The translations under genes were made by a program, and so were the position numbers. This document shows, one piece after another, positions 1 to 10,975 of a stretch of 64,000 bases of DNA. Source of the DNA: Tetrahymena elliotti 4EA (Eukaryota; Ciliophora; Oligohymenophorea; Hymenostomatida; Tetrahymenidae); contig AFXF02001633.1 in assembly GCA_000231825.2 (NCBI GenBank), positions 124,001-188,000 on the forward strand. The letters run 5' to 3'. The notes under the pieces are model-generated. The model had not been told where the DNA came from. It searched no databases and worked only from the letters and a program-made list of their open reading frames with translations. Within the stretch, counting starts at the first letter, position 1, and every line of letters starts with the position of its first letter.

Positions 1-2160
1 CAGCTGCATATGATTAAGTATTTAAAAAGAATTTGTATTTTTGTCAGGTTTTTGAGATTACTTGATTGTCTAAAGTTAAGTTTTTGCTTTCTAGAAGAAA
101 GTAGACCAATAAGTGTGACAAAATAATATTAATTTGATTTATTATTTTTTGAATGCAGCTGAACTTATTTTGATCACCATCAATTGTTCCTTACTAATAT
201 ATTCGATTTATTTTCTGTAATGCTATTTGCATCAATATCTTTCCAATCATGATACATCCATGTTAATTTTTTAAAAAAATTTATTCAGTGTTTATGAAGC
301 TTAATGTGATATATGACATTTAAAATTAATTAATCGTGTATTATAATTGACTATTTTAATTATCAATTACTTAATCTTTGATAATAAGATTACATCCTAT
401 ATTTTATTTGCCATACTTTGAATGCTGATCTCAAGCAATTTAAAATTTCAGTAAGTCAATAGTAGGCTTTAATTTCTTTATTAAACTTAGTATTAATACA
501 TTTTCAACTCTGAAATAGCATCTTCTTATAAACATACAGCATAAGCTAAAGAACATGCTCTTAAATACTTATTTAAATTTATCTATTTGATTATGTTTAT
601 TCATATTGAATATGAGATTACATTTATTTATGTAAAACATTTAAGTTTTAATTTTTTTTCTCGTAATATGCAATTAAATTTTAGAATAGTTTTGAATAGT
701 GTTTATAGTATTTAAATTACTAAAAATAAAATTATATATAAATTTTAATAATCAAATTATTTACACCTTTAAAATTACAATTATTGAATGTTACTCTTTT
801 TCTCTTCTTATCTCTGGACTTTTTATATTAAATTAACTTCTTAGTGAGTTAAAAATTATATTTTCACTAAATAAGTAATAAACAAGATAAAATCTAGACT
901 AATTTTTAATGGAACAATTTTTTCAATTCATAATTTTATGGCTGAATTATCTTTAATTATATTGTTTTAATAGACATCTTACACTTTCTTTATTCTATTC
1001 AAAAATATTATTTTATTGATATCGATATTTCTTTTTTCAAAAAAAATCTCTTGAATATTTTATTTGCTAGACTATAATCAAAAAGAATCATAAATTCTTC
1101 AGCCAGATAAAACCCATTCTTTTTTAAAATATTATGTAAGTTTGATAGAAAAAGCAAAAAATTTTCAATTTTAAAAAATCCTGACAAAAATAGATGATCA
1201 AAAAAAGACAATCCTTCAAACAAAATCCTTCATTATATTTACTTATTAAAAAAGAAAAATTTAAAAACAATCCTTTTTTGTAAAATTTATTGATTATTAT
1301 TTTTTTATTAATCCAAAATCAAATTATAAAATAAAAATATGAATCAATAATTGAATATTTGGAAATTTGTTTATTGTTTAATTTAATTTTTATTTGTTAA
1401 TTTGTTTCTATTTTTTTATTATTTATTATTAATTATTTATTTTTTTTTGAATTTTTAAATTTTAAATTTTCTTTTATTCATGTTGTGATCTAGCTCAGTT
1501 AACTTAGGTAAATTAGGTCTATCTATATTTTAAAAAATACTTTTTATATATGAGAAGAAAGAGAATTTAAGCAGTTAATGCTTTGGATGTCTTAAAGATG
1601 CTAAAGGAGTAGACTTAAGGGACGTCTTATGATTAAGGTGAGAAATTTACATTTGTTAATTTATTTGTATATTGGGTAGGTAATATTTAAATTCTTATGC
1701 ACTGCTAGCCCATTTTTAATATTTCTCATTATTTTTAGGGGGTTAAAAAACTTTCCTCAGGATTAAAAAACTTATTTTTTGTTGTTTAGCCAAAAAATTG
1801 TAAAATGCTAAAAAAACGCTGCGCTCCAACTACTACTCCCTTTTCCTTTAAGGTTTTGGTATTATTGTATTATTTTTTGGTTTATTTTCTTTTTTTTACT
1901 CTTGTTTTTAAGATTTATGTATTTAATTAGTTTTAATTAATTATGAGATCAGACAGCACTAATTTAGATTTTTAATGAAAGAAGGAAATAGCGTTGAAAT
2001 ACAAAAATTAATAAATAAAATTCTAAAAAAATTTAAAATCTTTTTTTTGTGATGAGCTTAGATTAATATTTTAAAATTTATTTAAATGAAGTTTTGTAAA
2101 GAATTAATATTTATTTTGAAAAATCAAATCTAACTGATTTTAATTAAGATAAGAAATTTA
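1..2160. other. AT-rich stretch without a supported gene
   Basis: No reading frame here, with TGA as the only stop, has an ATG, a protein-like composition and workable splice sites. The sequence is dominated by A and T runs. A slightly less AT-rich patch lies at about 1480-1860 but gives no protein or RNA I recognise. On the minus strand at 1008-1223 a short open frame has no true ATG in the DNA; its first residue comes from TTG. I see nothing else. Confidence 0.5.
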
Positions 2161-2178
2161 ATTTTGAAATTTCAAAAT
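2161..2178. repeat. 18-bp perfect palindrome
   Basis: The bases read ATTTTGAAA followed directly by its exact reverse complement, with no spacer. It sits 12 bp upstream of the inverted-repeat element at 2191-2324. In DNA this AT-rich such palindromes can arise by chance, so no role is claimed. Confidence 0.6.
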
Positions 2179-2190
2179 TAGTAAGAAATT

Positions 2191-2324
2191 TAAAGCCACA
2201 AGCAAAATGTTATTTTTTTACCGCTGAGTGGAAGATCCCCAATTTTCTTCTCAGTAAATTTTTTAGCCACTAAAAAATGGTCGACTTCTTTCCAATCCAA
2301 GGTTAGAATTTTGCTTGTGCTTTA
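2191..2324. repeat. Inverted-repeat element with two inner hairpins
   Basis: The left arm (2191-2208) and right arm (2308-2324) pair over 17 bp, with one bulged C in the left arm. Inside lie two further hairpins. The first pairs CTGA (2224-2227) with TCAG (2251-2254) and GAAG (2231-2234) with CTTC (2247-2250). The second is a perfect 9-bp stem, 2258-2266 with 2270-2278, closed by the triloop CCA. The whole can fold as a closed multi-branch structure on either strand. The inside is less AT-rich than its surroundings. It may be a structured non-coding RNA or a very small MITE-like element. No flanking target-site duplication was recognised. Confidence 0.5.
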
Positions 2325-2640
2325 ATTAGATGAATATTTTGAAATAGATTAATGCATAAAGAGATTAATAGATCTATTTTTTAAAAATCTTGACATTCAC
2401 AAAATGAGATCAATTTAGAGGATTAATGAAATAAAGTAGATATACTTGAATGAAGAGCAACTTACTGAACCATAGAAATATGAATCCATAATAATTAGTT
2501 TTTGGCCTGATGTTCTCTGGGCAGTTTTGAGAGATTGTTGCCTTATTAAGAGATCGGAGGGATGCACTTTGAGGGAAATTGAGGTTGTATCATGGACTTA
2601 CCAGTGGATTCTATTTGCGGTTTAGTTTGCTTCAAGCAAG

Positions 2641-3117
2641 TCAATGTCGAAATAAATTAGTTAAAAATTTAAAATGATTTTGATTTGTAAAAAGATTTTT
2701 GTATTTGATTGAATGTCTCTCATATGTGAAAAAGAAGCACTCACAATTCTTATTATGAATTATTAGCTTCTTGAAAAACTACATAAATTGATCTAAGTGA
2801 AAAGAAGGAGTGAGAAATCGATAAGGGAAAGTAAGCTCTTTTGCTTCGAGATGATTAATAAATAGGAAATTTTTTGTAATGTTTAGAGGATTTTCAGTTT
2901 TGGGAGTTTTAAGAAGATTTTTCTTTTATGGTATGCTTGTTATGCTTTCTTTTTGAGTTCTTTTTTATTTTTGCTTTAAGTCTTTCATTTTTTACATTTT
3001 TTAGGTTACCAATTCGCTTTTTTAAGGATTTTTCTAATTTCCATTTTCATTTTTCATTTTTTCTTATTTTTTTTCATTTGTTATCAGCATTTTTACTTTT
3101 AGAGCTGTTTTAACCAT
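2641..3117 (-). CDS. Weak open frame, possible small gene
   Basis: Read with the ciliate code, an ATG-started frame of 158 residues runs on the minus strand to a TGA at 2641-2643. The first half is rich in K, Q, E and N, as real Tetrahymena proteins often are. The second half is more hydrophobic and aromatic. I recognise no domain. With TGA as the only stop and about one fifth G+C, open frames of this length occur by chance, and no intron or homologous segment backs it. It is listed because the region otherwise lacks genes and its base composition is slightly richer than its flanks. Confidence 0.2.
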
Positions 3118-3349
3118 TTTGATGTTTTACTCTAGCTTAAGGATGTTTTTTAAAGCAAAAAATCAACCTAAAAGCAAATAAAGCCTAAAGTTAAGTGCTA
3201 AGGCTTATAAACATGTTATAAAAATGAGGATAAAAATGCAAATGAAAAGTAAAAATGGTATTAATCAAATGAAAGCAAAAGATGAAAAATAAAGAATAGA
3301 AAAATTAACTGAAAATAGAAACCAAAAAAATCCCAAAAAAACACACATG

Positions 3350-3815
3350 CCTCTGTGAGTGTCCACAGAAGCTGCAGTTGTGAAGAATTGGAGTGCAGAG
3401 CAGGGTTTATGAGCACTTAAAATAAAATGGAAACCATGAAGATTTCTAGCCAGAAATAACTTCATTCTGAATGGAAAAAACAAGTGAAAGTCGTTTTAGC
3501 TTAACTTGCATCACTTTACGAGTGATGTTTAAGGAGTCCGCCAAAGTATTACTTCGTATGGGTATACTTATTTGCACCAACATTCAGACTATCACGAGTA
3601 GTTCAGACAGTTTTTTAAAATGGTATCTATATGGATCAACTTTCCGTATATGAAATAAAATCCCAGCAAGAAGTGGCATTTGATTGTGTTACCATTTGTA
3701 TTAGTATTACCTATACAAAAGGTATGCTCAGAGGTAGTCACTTAGTTTTTCAACCTATCCTAAAGAGGTTTACATGGGAAGCTATCAAATAGCTGTAAAC
3801 CTCGCTGTTTTTTAA
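3350..3815 (+). ncRNA. Hairpin-rich island, candidate structured RNA
   Basis: This stretch has clearly more G and C than its neighbours and carries several strong hairpins. One pairs 3352-3357 with 3364-3369. A 7-bp perfect stem pairs 3509-3515 with 3521-3527 around loop TTACG. A 10-bp perfect stem pairs 3765-3774 with 3794-3803 and encloses a 5-bp perfect inner stem, 3781-3785 with 3789-3793. Five bases after that last stem comes TTTTTT (3808-3813), as a Pol III terminator would. It does not match U1-U6, telomerase RNA, RNase P or tRNA motifs that I know. Strand, ends and identity are uncertain; a decayed transposon is an alternative. Confidence 0.35.
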
Positions 3816-3907
3816 GCCAATTTTCTTATTGAAAGCGGAGGCGGGCGAATATGTCACTATGGGAGAAACCCACATGCTTAAAAAAAGCAAATAAAAAACT
3901 TTCTTTT

Positions 3908-3955
3908 TTTTTGAAATATGACCAATTTTTAAATAATTTTTGAAATATGACGAAT
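3908..3955. repeat. 19-bp near-perfect direct repeat
   Basis: Two copies of a TTTTTGAAATATGAC(C/G)AAT unit lie at 3908-3926 and 3937-3955, differing at one base and offset by 29 bp. They sit just downstream of the hairpin-rich island. No function is suggested. Confidence 0.6.
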
Positions 3956-4870
3956 GAAGAAATGAGGTTTAAAAGTTTTTAAAAAATGAGGAAAAAAATT
4001 TTATTTTGTCAAAATTAAAAAAATGATATTAACTAAGAGACCTAAGTTGCTAAGATTGCTTGCTATATTGATTGATTTGAAAACTAAGATAATGATAGAT
4101 ACTACTAAGATGCTTATTGCTGCTGATAAAATATTATATTAACCTTTTTATCTTAAAAAAAATAAAAAAAATACATTAAAACACATTAAAAAGAAAAAGA
4201 AATAAAATAAAAATAAAATATATTAGCTTTATTAAATAAATATTCTTAAACATATCCATAGCCTACATAACAAAAAAGTAAAAAATTAAAATAAGTTAAA
4301 CTAAAAAATAAATAAATTCCTAATAAAAATAATAGAGAAAAAAAGAAAATATAAATAACATTTCAAATTTCAAATACTAAATTATTATTAGCCTACATGT
4401 TGTTTTGCAATTTTTTATTTGCCTTTTGATTTTACTTTACAATATGATTTTGATTTTAAAAAAAACAAAGAAATATGTTTTAAATTTAAAAACCAAACAA
4501 AAAAAAGCTTGAAAGATCTATTTTATTTCTCTTTTGAAAACTTGAAAAGAAATAAGATAATATTAATGTTTTTTTAACTTAAAAACTTTTTACTAATTTA
4601 AATTTTTAGAAATAATATTTATAATATTTTAAATTCTTAAAAATTACTTTTAATTTCTCTTGAAAAACATAAAATATTTTATTTTTATTTTTACTGAAAT
4701 TTGACTTTTAATTTTTTATTAAAAGGGATTATTTTTCTTTTTTAATAACAAGGAAGTAATAGAACAGAAAATCAATGCTTTTATTTTTGATTGAAGTTAT
4801 TTAATTAATTTATTTTCGTTCAATATGGTTTTTCCAAAATATAATATTAAATTAAATACAAAATATATAT
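3956..4870. other. AT-rich spacer, nothing recognised
   Basis: Long A and T runs fill this stretch between the hairpin-rich island and the 3' end of the minus-strand gene at 4871. No frame with coding character was found on either strand. Confidence 0.5.
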
Positions 4871-5448
4871 TCAATCTTGTTTTGGGATTGAAAAATTTTA
4901 TTAAATTTCTTTTAATAAATTTGATGGGATTTTAATATCAATATTTTTTTAATTTTATTTTGTGAATCCAAATAGATCAACCATTTCTTTAAATTGGGTT
5001 TATTATTATTCTTTTTAAGTATTTGAAGTACTAGCTTATTGAATCTTCTAAGCTGCAAGTTTTTCTTCTAACTTCTCTATTTATTCTTTAAATTTACACA
5101 AAATTAAAAACTTTGAGTGACAAAATCAAATTTTACCTTTCCTTTTGATCAAATTAGAAATAGCGGTACTTTTATTAAGGTTACAGACCTCTAATTCTTT
5201 TAGGATATCTTCTTTTAAGAACCAATTTCCATATACTTTTTAAATTTCCTAAGCAAGCTTTTCTATATCTTCATTTTAATCTATGATGAATACATATATT
5301 ATTTAATATTATTAATGAAATTTCACAAAAATAAGGATAAAGTTAACAGATGCTTACTTGGGATATTATTTGAAACTTATTACTACTCTTTTTCTTTTTG
5401 TTCTTTTGTTTTTGGTGGAATAGGTTTTCTCGCAGCTCCTAATTTCAT
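4871..5448 (-). CDS. Uncharacterised small protein, three exons
   Basis: On the minus strand, exons 5448-5358, 5280-5137 and 5085-4871 join in phase to give 149 residues ending at a TGA. The N-terminus is basic and proline-rich (start MKLGAARKPIPPKTKEQ). A middle stretch, roughly residues 32-78, looks like one compact helical unit with a NWFLKEDILKELE core, faintly like a UBA or CUE fold. A KLEEKLAAQK coiled-coil segment and a Q-rich linker follow. Both introns are short, AT-rich and GT-AG, which is good evidence of a real gene. I do not recognise the family. It is transcribed away from the galactokinase-like gene; the two starts are 423 bp apart. Confidence 0.65.
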
Positions 5449-5871
5449 GATTTTTTTGTATTTATTTATCTTTAAAATTTAAACAAGGAAAAGAATTATT
5501 TTTGATCAAAAGTAATTAGAAAAATTAATGATTTTCACCAAAAAATATTTATCTATTTCTTATTAAAAAATCAATAAAAATATTTTTTTATATAATAATT
5601 TGTTAATCTGAAAAATTTAAAATAATTTATTTATTTTCTATTTATATTCTAGTTAGATATTTGAAATAACTTTGCTTGCTAAAGATTATTTTGAGAATTT
5701 TAAAACTTTTTTCATTTTTATTAACAAATCAAAATGATAATAATGTAAAAAAATTTTTAGTGGAATAATTAATTAATATTTGATTAAATTTTAAACAATT
5801 TCAGATATTTTCAAAACTTTTAAAATCTAATTAAAATTAGTTTAGGTAGGTAGGTAGATAGATAGATATAA
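5449..5871. promoter_or_regulatory. Divergent intergenic region with GGTA/GATA repeat
   Basis: This 423-bp spacer separates two divergent starts, so it should hold both promoters. A tetranucleotide run of three GGTA units then three GATA units (5844-5868) lies 3 bp before the ATG of the galactokinase-like gene, so it is probably in that gene's leader. No other site can be named. Confidence 0.45.
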
Positions 5872-7483
5872 ATGGAAACAAAAAAACTTGCTATGGGAAT
5901 ATAAGTGCTCGAGCACTTGACTGCAATTTATCATAACATTTATAACGAAGAAGATAATGAGCATGTTACTGATTATGAAAATCTTACAAGCAGATTTTCA
6001 AAGAAGTATGGTTCATAACCTGAATTCTTTATTAGAGTTCCAGGATTGCTATATTTGTTTGGTGAAGATCCTGTTTATGCTTAATATGAACAATGTAACA
6101 TGGCAATAGAATAAGATATAGTTATAGCTTATAGTAAAAATAAATCTAACAAAGATATTATCATCAACTCTCTTTCTTCTACTTAGTTTCCTGAGAAAGT
6201 TTTCAACTTTGAATCTAACTTCTCAGAATAAGGTATTTTATTATTTATTTAGTTTTTACAGATAGATGATGGATTTCCTTAAATAAATAAAATGCTTTAT
6301 AATAATTTTTATACGTAATAGATGAATTGGGTAATGTAGCTTTACTAGGTATCAAGAGTGCAATAGAAGATCAAAAATATGAAACTCTTTGCGGAATTAA
6401 GTGTATGTTTAGCAATAAAATTCCAGTTAAGTAGACTCTTCATAGTAAAAACGCATTAGCAATAGGCATGTGTATCATGATGCTTCATGCTAATAAAATA
6501 AATATAGACTGCAAAACAGTTCTTAACAATTTTTAGAAGTATAAAAAGGTAGTAAATGTTCCACCCAGCTTAAATGAATAATATCAAAAAATGATTCTTT
6601 TTGCTTAAAAAGAACAAGGATACGTTGGTGATACTTAATAGACTTTTAAAATACCAAAAGGTTACACTTTTATTATAGCGAATTCTTTAACTCCAGAACC
6701 TAAAATGCTTGTTGCAGCAAAGAGAAAAAATAAAAGAGTTTGTGAGTAAAGGTTAGCTGTGCATATCATGTTAAGTAATATGGAAATTCAAAACAGAGAG
6801 GGGTACTCTACTCTCTTAGATATTTAAAAGCTACTTGACTTTAAAGTAGAAGATATGCCTTCATACATTCATAAATACATAGAAAATAGAGCATTTAAAA
6901 AAGAAGAAATAGAAGCAATAATTGGAACTGAAATGATTAACATTATGTAAGACATCCCTTACTCCAATTAGGTTATTGAGGGAAATTCAGAATTTTTCCC
7001 CTACAAGTAAATTTTCTTTAACCTTTTTTTAGTATTAGTTACATGTATTAAATATAAATTAGGAGAGCAATTCATATAGTAAATGAAGCAATTAAGGCTT
7101 AAAAAATGAAATAGATTTGTGATGATTAAAATCTAACTGATTAGTAAAAGTGGGAAGAAATTTTCGAGTTATTCAGCGAAAGCTAGCAAAGTATAGTTGA
7201 AAATCTAGAGGCATAGTCTGAAGAATGTTCAAAATTAATTAAACTCATGAAAGAGCTAGGCTGTAAATCAACAAAAGTAATAGGTGATGGCTGGGGAGGT
7301 TCTATAATTGGAATTATAGAAGAATCTAAGGCAGACAAGACAATAGAATTTATAATGGATGGATATTATTCAAACAAAGATAATAAGTTAATGGTTTCAG
7401 ATGATTTAAATAACTATGTATTCAAATCATCACCAAGTAGAGGAGCTTGTATCCTTAACCCAGAATATGAAATATGGTTTTGA
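5872..7483 (+). CDS. Galactokinase-family protein with altered catalytic motifs
   Basis: Exons 5872-6232, 6322-7006 and 7063-7483 join in phase to give 488 residues, near the usual galactokinase/GALK2 size. The family layout is clear. Near residue 57 comes FIRVPGLLYLFGEDPVYAQY, where active enzymes have a GEH.DY sugar-binding motif. Later come the conserved IANS segment, the KRAIHIVNEA helix, and GDGWGG near the C-terminus, matching motif 3 (G.G.GG). The ATP-binding GLSSS motif is replaced by TLHSKNA, and the GGG.DQ segment with the catalytic Asp is missing. What is seen is the family fold with three degraded motifs. The inference is a non-catalytic or re-purposed member, as with the Gal3-type sensors. 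No frameshift is present. Substrate is unknown. Confidence 0.8.
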
Positions 7484-8045
7484 AATAAATGAGATTCATT
7501 CACTTGTGCTTTTTATTTATTTGTTTCTTTTTTGTTTCAAAATTTGTTTCTAGGTAATTTAATATTGAATATATTTTCTTTTTATTTAAAATAGAATATT
7601 TATATAAATTAAGAATCAATCATTTTGAGATACTTATTACTGATTAAGTAAGGTATTAGTTTTAATCGTATTTTTATTATGAAAGAAGAGTTTTTGTTTT
7701 CTAAAATAAGCAATAAGTGATTTCCGATTTTTCTTTAACTTTTCTTGATTTTTCTGAAAAGAAATTTATGAAAATGAAGCCAGAAATTATCAATCAAGCA
7801 AGAAATAAACACTAAACAAAAATATTTACATGAAAATAGATGTGTTTGTGAACATATCTATATCTTTAATTAGTCTGATTCTATCTATAGCAAATAAATT
7901 TATTTATGGAGTTATGCTTAGAAAATAAAAGCTATCAATCAAATCTGTGAAATTAAACATCAATAATTAATTGATTAAACAATTAACTTTATTAAATTTT
8001 CAAAACTTGATTTAGTATTAAAAAAAAGAAAACAAAATTAGCACA
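7484..8045. other. Intergenic spacer
   Basis: AT-rich spacer between two genes on the same strand. It should hold the 3' end of the galactokinase-like gene and the promoter of the cation-efflux gene. No motif or RNA gene was recognised. Confidence 0.5.
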
Positions 8046-10274
8046 ATGTTTTTAGCTAGAAAGTTTACTAGTTTTGCTTCAAAGAGCATGCTAAATAAGC
8101 AAAGTCTACTCCAGAGTAACTTGAAATATAGCTTCTCTAGCTTCAAAGGAAATAAGCACAATGAAAGGATAAATGAACTTGTAATTATTTTAACTTTTAA
8201 TTTTTAGAAAGAAAGTTGCTCAGGCAAAATATAAATTTATTAGCAAAGAATGAACGGTTGATAAAAAGAAAAAAAAGAGGGCAAACAAACTTAAAAAGAA
8301 AAAAGAGAAAGAATTATCAACCAATAAAATAGCGATATTTAGCAATGATACAAATACATTTAAAATAGAATAAGCAGCAATTGCACCTTAAATCTCACTC
8401 AAAAAAATTGTCACAAAGGGAGAGAATGAGAATTCAGGAGGAGAAGTAGAATCAGACAAATACATAGGTTATCTAAAGAGAGCTTAAGAATGACAGTATT
8501 TAGATTCCTTTAAAAGCAATTGCATATTATTTTGCTCCAACAAACTTGTAAGTAAATTTTGTAACCTTTGTTAATTTCTCTCTAAATTGCTAATTTAAAA
8601 CTGTTTTTTACAAACATTTTTTCATTAATTATCAGGTAGCCTACATTTTATGCTGAATTGATTAGATCTTGTATTGATTCACTCAATCATGTAGCTTTGT
8701 TTGGCATGAATTAGTAATATTCAATTATACAAAAGAGCATGATTGACAATTAATTTTTATTTTCAAAAGTATTAAAATGGGTCCTAATGAAAAATATCCT
8801 TATGGAATAGAAAAATTAAAAAATGTTGCAGTACTAATTCCTTCATGTTTGTTTGTTTATTTTGGTACTGAGATGCTTGTAGAGTGTGCCACAGCTTTTG
8901 TAGATTCTAGTGAGGAGTCCACCTCCCACTTTTCTTTAATTCCAACTTTAGTAAAATTTGCAAAAATTATTTATTAGAAAAAATTTGAAGGTTAAAACAT
9001 TATAAGTAAACTAATTTTTATCATTACTAAAAGCTTTACACAGTAAGTATAGGAGTAGAAATGAATGTAATTTGGAACAACATTAAAGATGCTTTAAAAT
9101 TAGAAGGAGAAGATGTAAATCATCAAAAAGCCTCATTTCTTGAGATATTTAAAAAGTTAATTAACAAAAAAGATCCTTTGTTATAAGCAATTTTATATGA
9201 AAATGCTATCACATTCCTCTCCACTTCTGTTCCCATGATTTGTTCAAGTAAATAGATAATTTTGTAAAAAGTAATTAATTTTATTTATCTTAAATATAGT
9301 TGCTAACATGGTTTATCCTTCGAAAATAATAGAAGTTCTAGGAAGTACAATAATTAGTTCTATTTCTATGTAATTTAAAAAAAAAAAGATTTTCCAAAAT
9401 TAACTCTTTTATGAATGAAATTTAAAGATATTTGGGAATACATTTGTTTAAGACAAACATACAATAATTAATTGGTGAATAGTAAATAGATGAAGAAAGT
9501 TTAAAAACAATAATCTAAATTGTAAGGTCAAATAATTTAGTAAAAGATATAACAGATGTTGTAGCTGTTAAATATGTAAATTATTTCAAGTATTAGCAAC
9601 TAGGTATATTAAATAATATTAAAAATATAGGGAGCAGAGAAATTTAGGCTTTCTGCTAAGATAGAATTTGATATGATAGTAAATTAATTAAATTTTTAAT
9701 ATTTAAAATAATATTCTTTATTTTCTTAAACTAGAAATTATCAGATAAAGTAGCAAATAGCATCTTACAAAATTTATAGAAGAATATTTACATTAACAAC
9801 TACTCATTTTAGCAGAGATAAGAAAGTTTGACTAAAAATGCAGCCAGCAAAGTAGTTCAAGAAATATAAGATTAGATAAATAATATTTAAGATGCCATTT
9901 AAAATGTTTACCCTAATTGTGAGCATATTGATTTAGAAATATCTCATTCAGAATAAGAAACATATATCCCTACTACAATTGAAGAGAAGCTAAATTAATA
10001 TAATATTAATAAAGATAACAAAAATGATCCAGAACTTATGGAATTTGAAAAGTTTGTTTCATAAACTGCCGAAAGATTCCTAAAAAAATTCCAAATTTCT
10101 AAACTCTAGCAATCATCTATTGCAGCATCATAAGAATATCTATAGAATTCCCAATTTTTAAATAATTAGTTTGAAGAAGATTTATTATTGGAATATCAAT
10201 TATTTGTAGATGATCATAGAGTAGAAGTTCTATCTGAATCTATTGTTAATCTAGATGAAAAAAGATCTATTTGA
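8046..10274 (+). CDS. Cation-efflux protein, SLC30A9/ZnT9-like
   Basis: Ten exons (8046-8180, 8269-8445, 8489-8551, 8640-8713, 8770-8950, 9034-9247, 9300-9369, 9428-9575, 9631-9678, 9735-10274) give 549 residues, close to ZnT9 (568). The N-terminus (MFLARKFTSFASKSM) is basic and S/F-rich, like a mitochondrial presequence; ZnT9 is mitochondrial. Family landmarks follow in order: YAELIRSCIDSLNHVALFG (second helix), GPNEKYPYG (ZnT9 has HPYG), DPLLQAILYENAITFL (fifth helix), an FKTNIQQLIG segment, and CEHIDLEI in the C-terminal domain. The metal-binding His of helix two is Arg, and the helix-five Asp appears as Asn, so zinc transport is doubtful. Exons 2-3 are the least certain; the 43-bp intron at 8446-8488 is unusually short and the first helix looks reduced. 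Confidence 0.8.
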
Positions 10275-10975
10275 AATGTGATTCATATTTATATTTTCAA
10301 AATCTGTTTTCTTTTTATTTTGTAATTTAATTAAATTATAAAATATTTTTTATATTCATTTTCATTTGAGAAAAGCACATTCTTCTTATTTTACTTCTTA
10401 TCATCTAAAAAAGATAATTTATTTTAATTTTTTTAAAATCTCCATATTTGTAAAGATGATAACAGAAAAATATTAAATCTGAGAATTAGTTTTTTTGTGC
10501 CAAATTTAGAAGTAATATATTAAGAAAATTTATTTAAATTTATAAATAATGTAGAAAACTTAATTGAGACAATAGATGTTTAGAGATTAGTTAATACAAT
10601 TAAATTGAGAGGCATATTATAAAAGAAAAGAATAAATGAAAATATTTAGATTACATCCATTTGTAGAGAAAAAGTAAATTTAATTAAAAGAAAGTAAAAC
10701 AAACTCAGTAAAAAAATTATCAAAAATTTACTTTAAAGTCCTCAATACTATAAAATTGACTAAGTAACTTAATTCTATACTTAAAATTATTTAAAAAATA
10801 AAAACATATTGTTTTAATTTAGCAAATACATTATGCATTTGATATATCAGATCTTTTTAAATTAGTTTTCTCTGCTAAATATTAAGTAAGTATTCATGAG
10901 TTTCTAATTAATTTAATTAAAAGCTTTTAATTAAATATCAAAAGGTGAAAGGTACTAAAAGAAATACATTAAAAA
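10275..10975. other. Intergenic spacer with a long open frame lacking ATG
   Basis: One plus-strand frame stays free of TGA over most of this spacer and ends at a TGA overlapping the ATG of the next kinase. It has no early in-frame ATG and no recognisable domain, so it is not called a gene. The rest is AT-rich. Confidence 0.4.

Noticed and set aside
1008..1223. Short minus-strand frame with a segment vaguely like a methyltransferase
   Set aside because: The first codon is TTG and not ATG, TGA stops lie close on both sides, and no intron gives an extension. The resemblance is too short to support a gene.
3690..3730. Five-base stem with a seven-base loop resembling a tRNA anticodon arm
   Set aside because: There is no T-arm consensus, no matching acceptor stem and no D-arm at the right spacing.
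3764..3778. Resemblance to the Tetrahymena chromosome-breakage sequence
   Set aside because: Only the first nine bases (AAAGAGGTT) of the 15-bp signal match on this strand; the rest differs, and the bases belong to a perfect hairpin stem. No full copy was seen in the window.
9360..9430. Apparent frameshift at a run of eleven As in the ZnT9-like gene
   Set aside because: A GT-AG intron at 9370-9427 restores the frame and joins two segments that align with SLC30A9, so no frameshift is needed.
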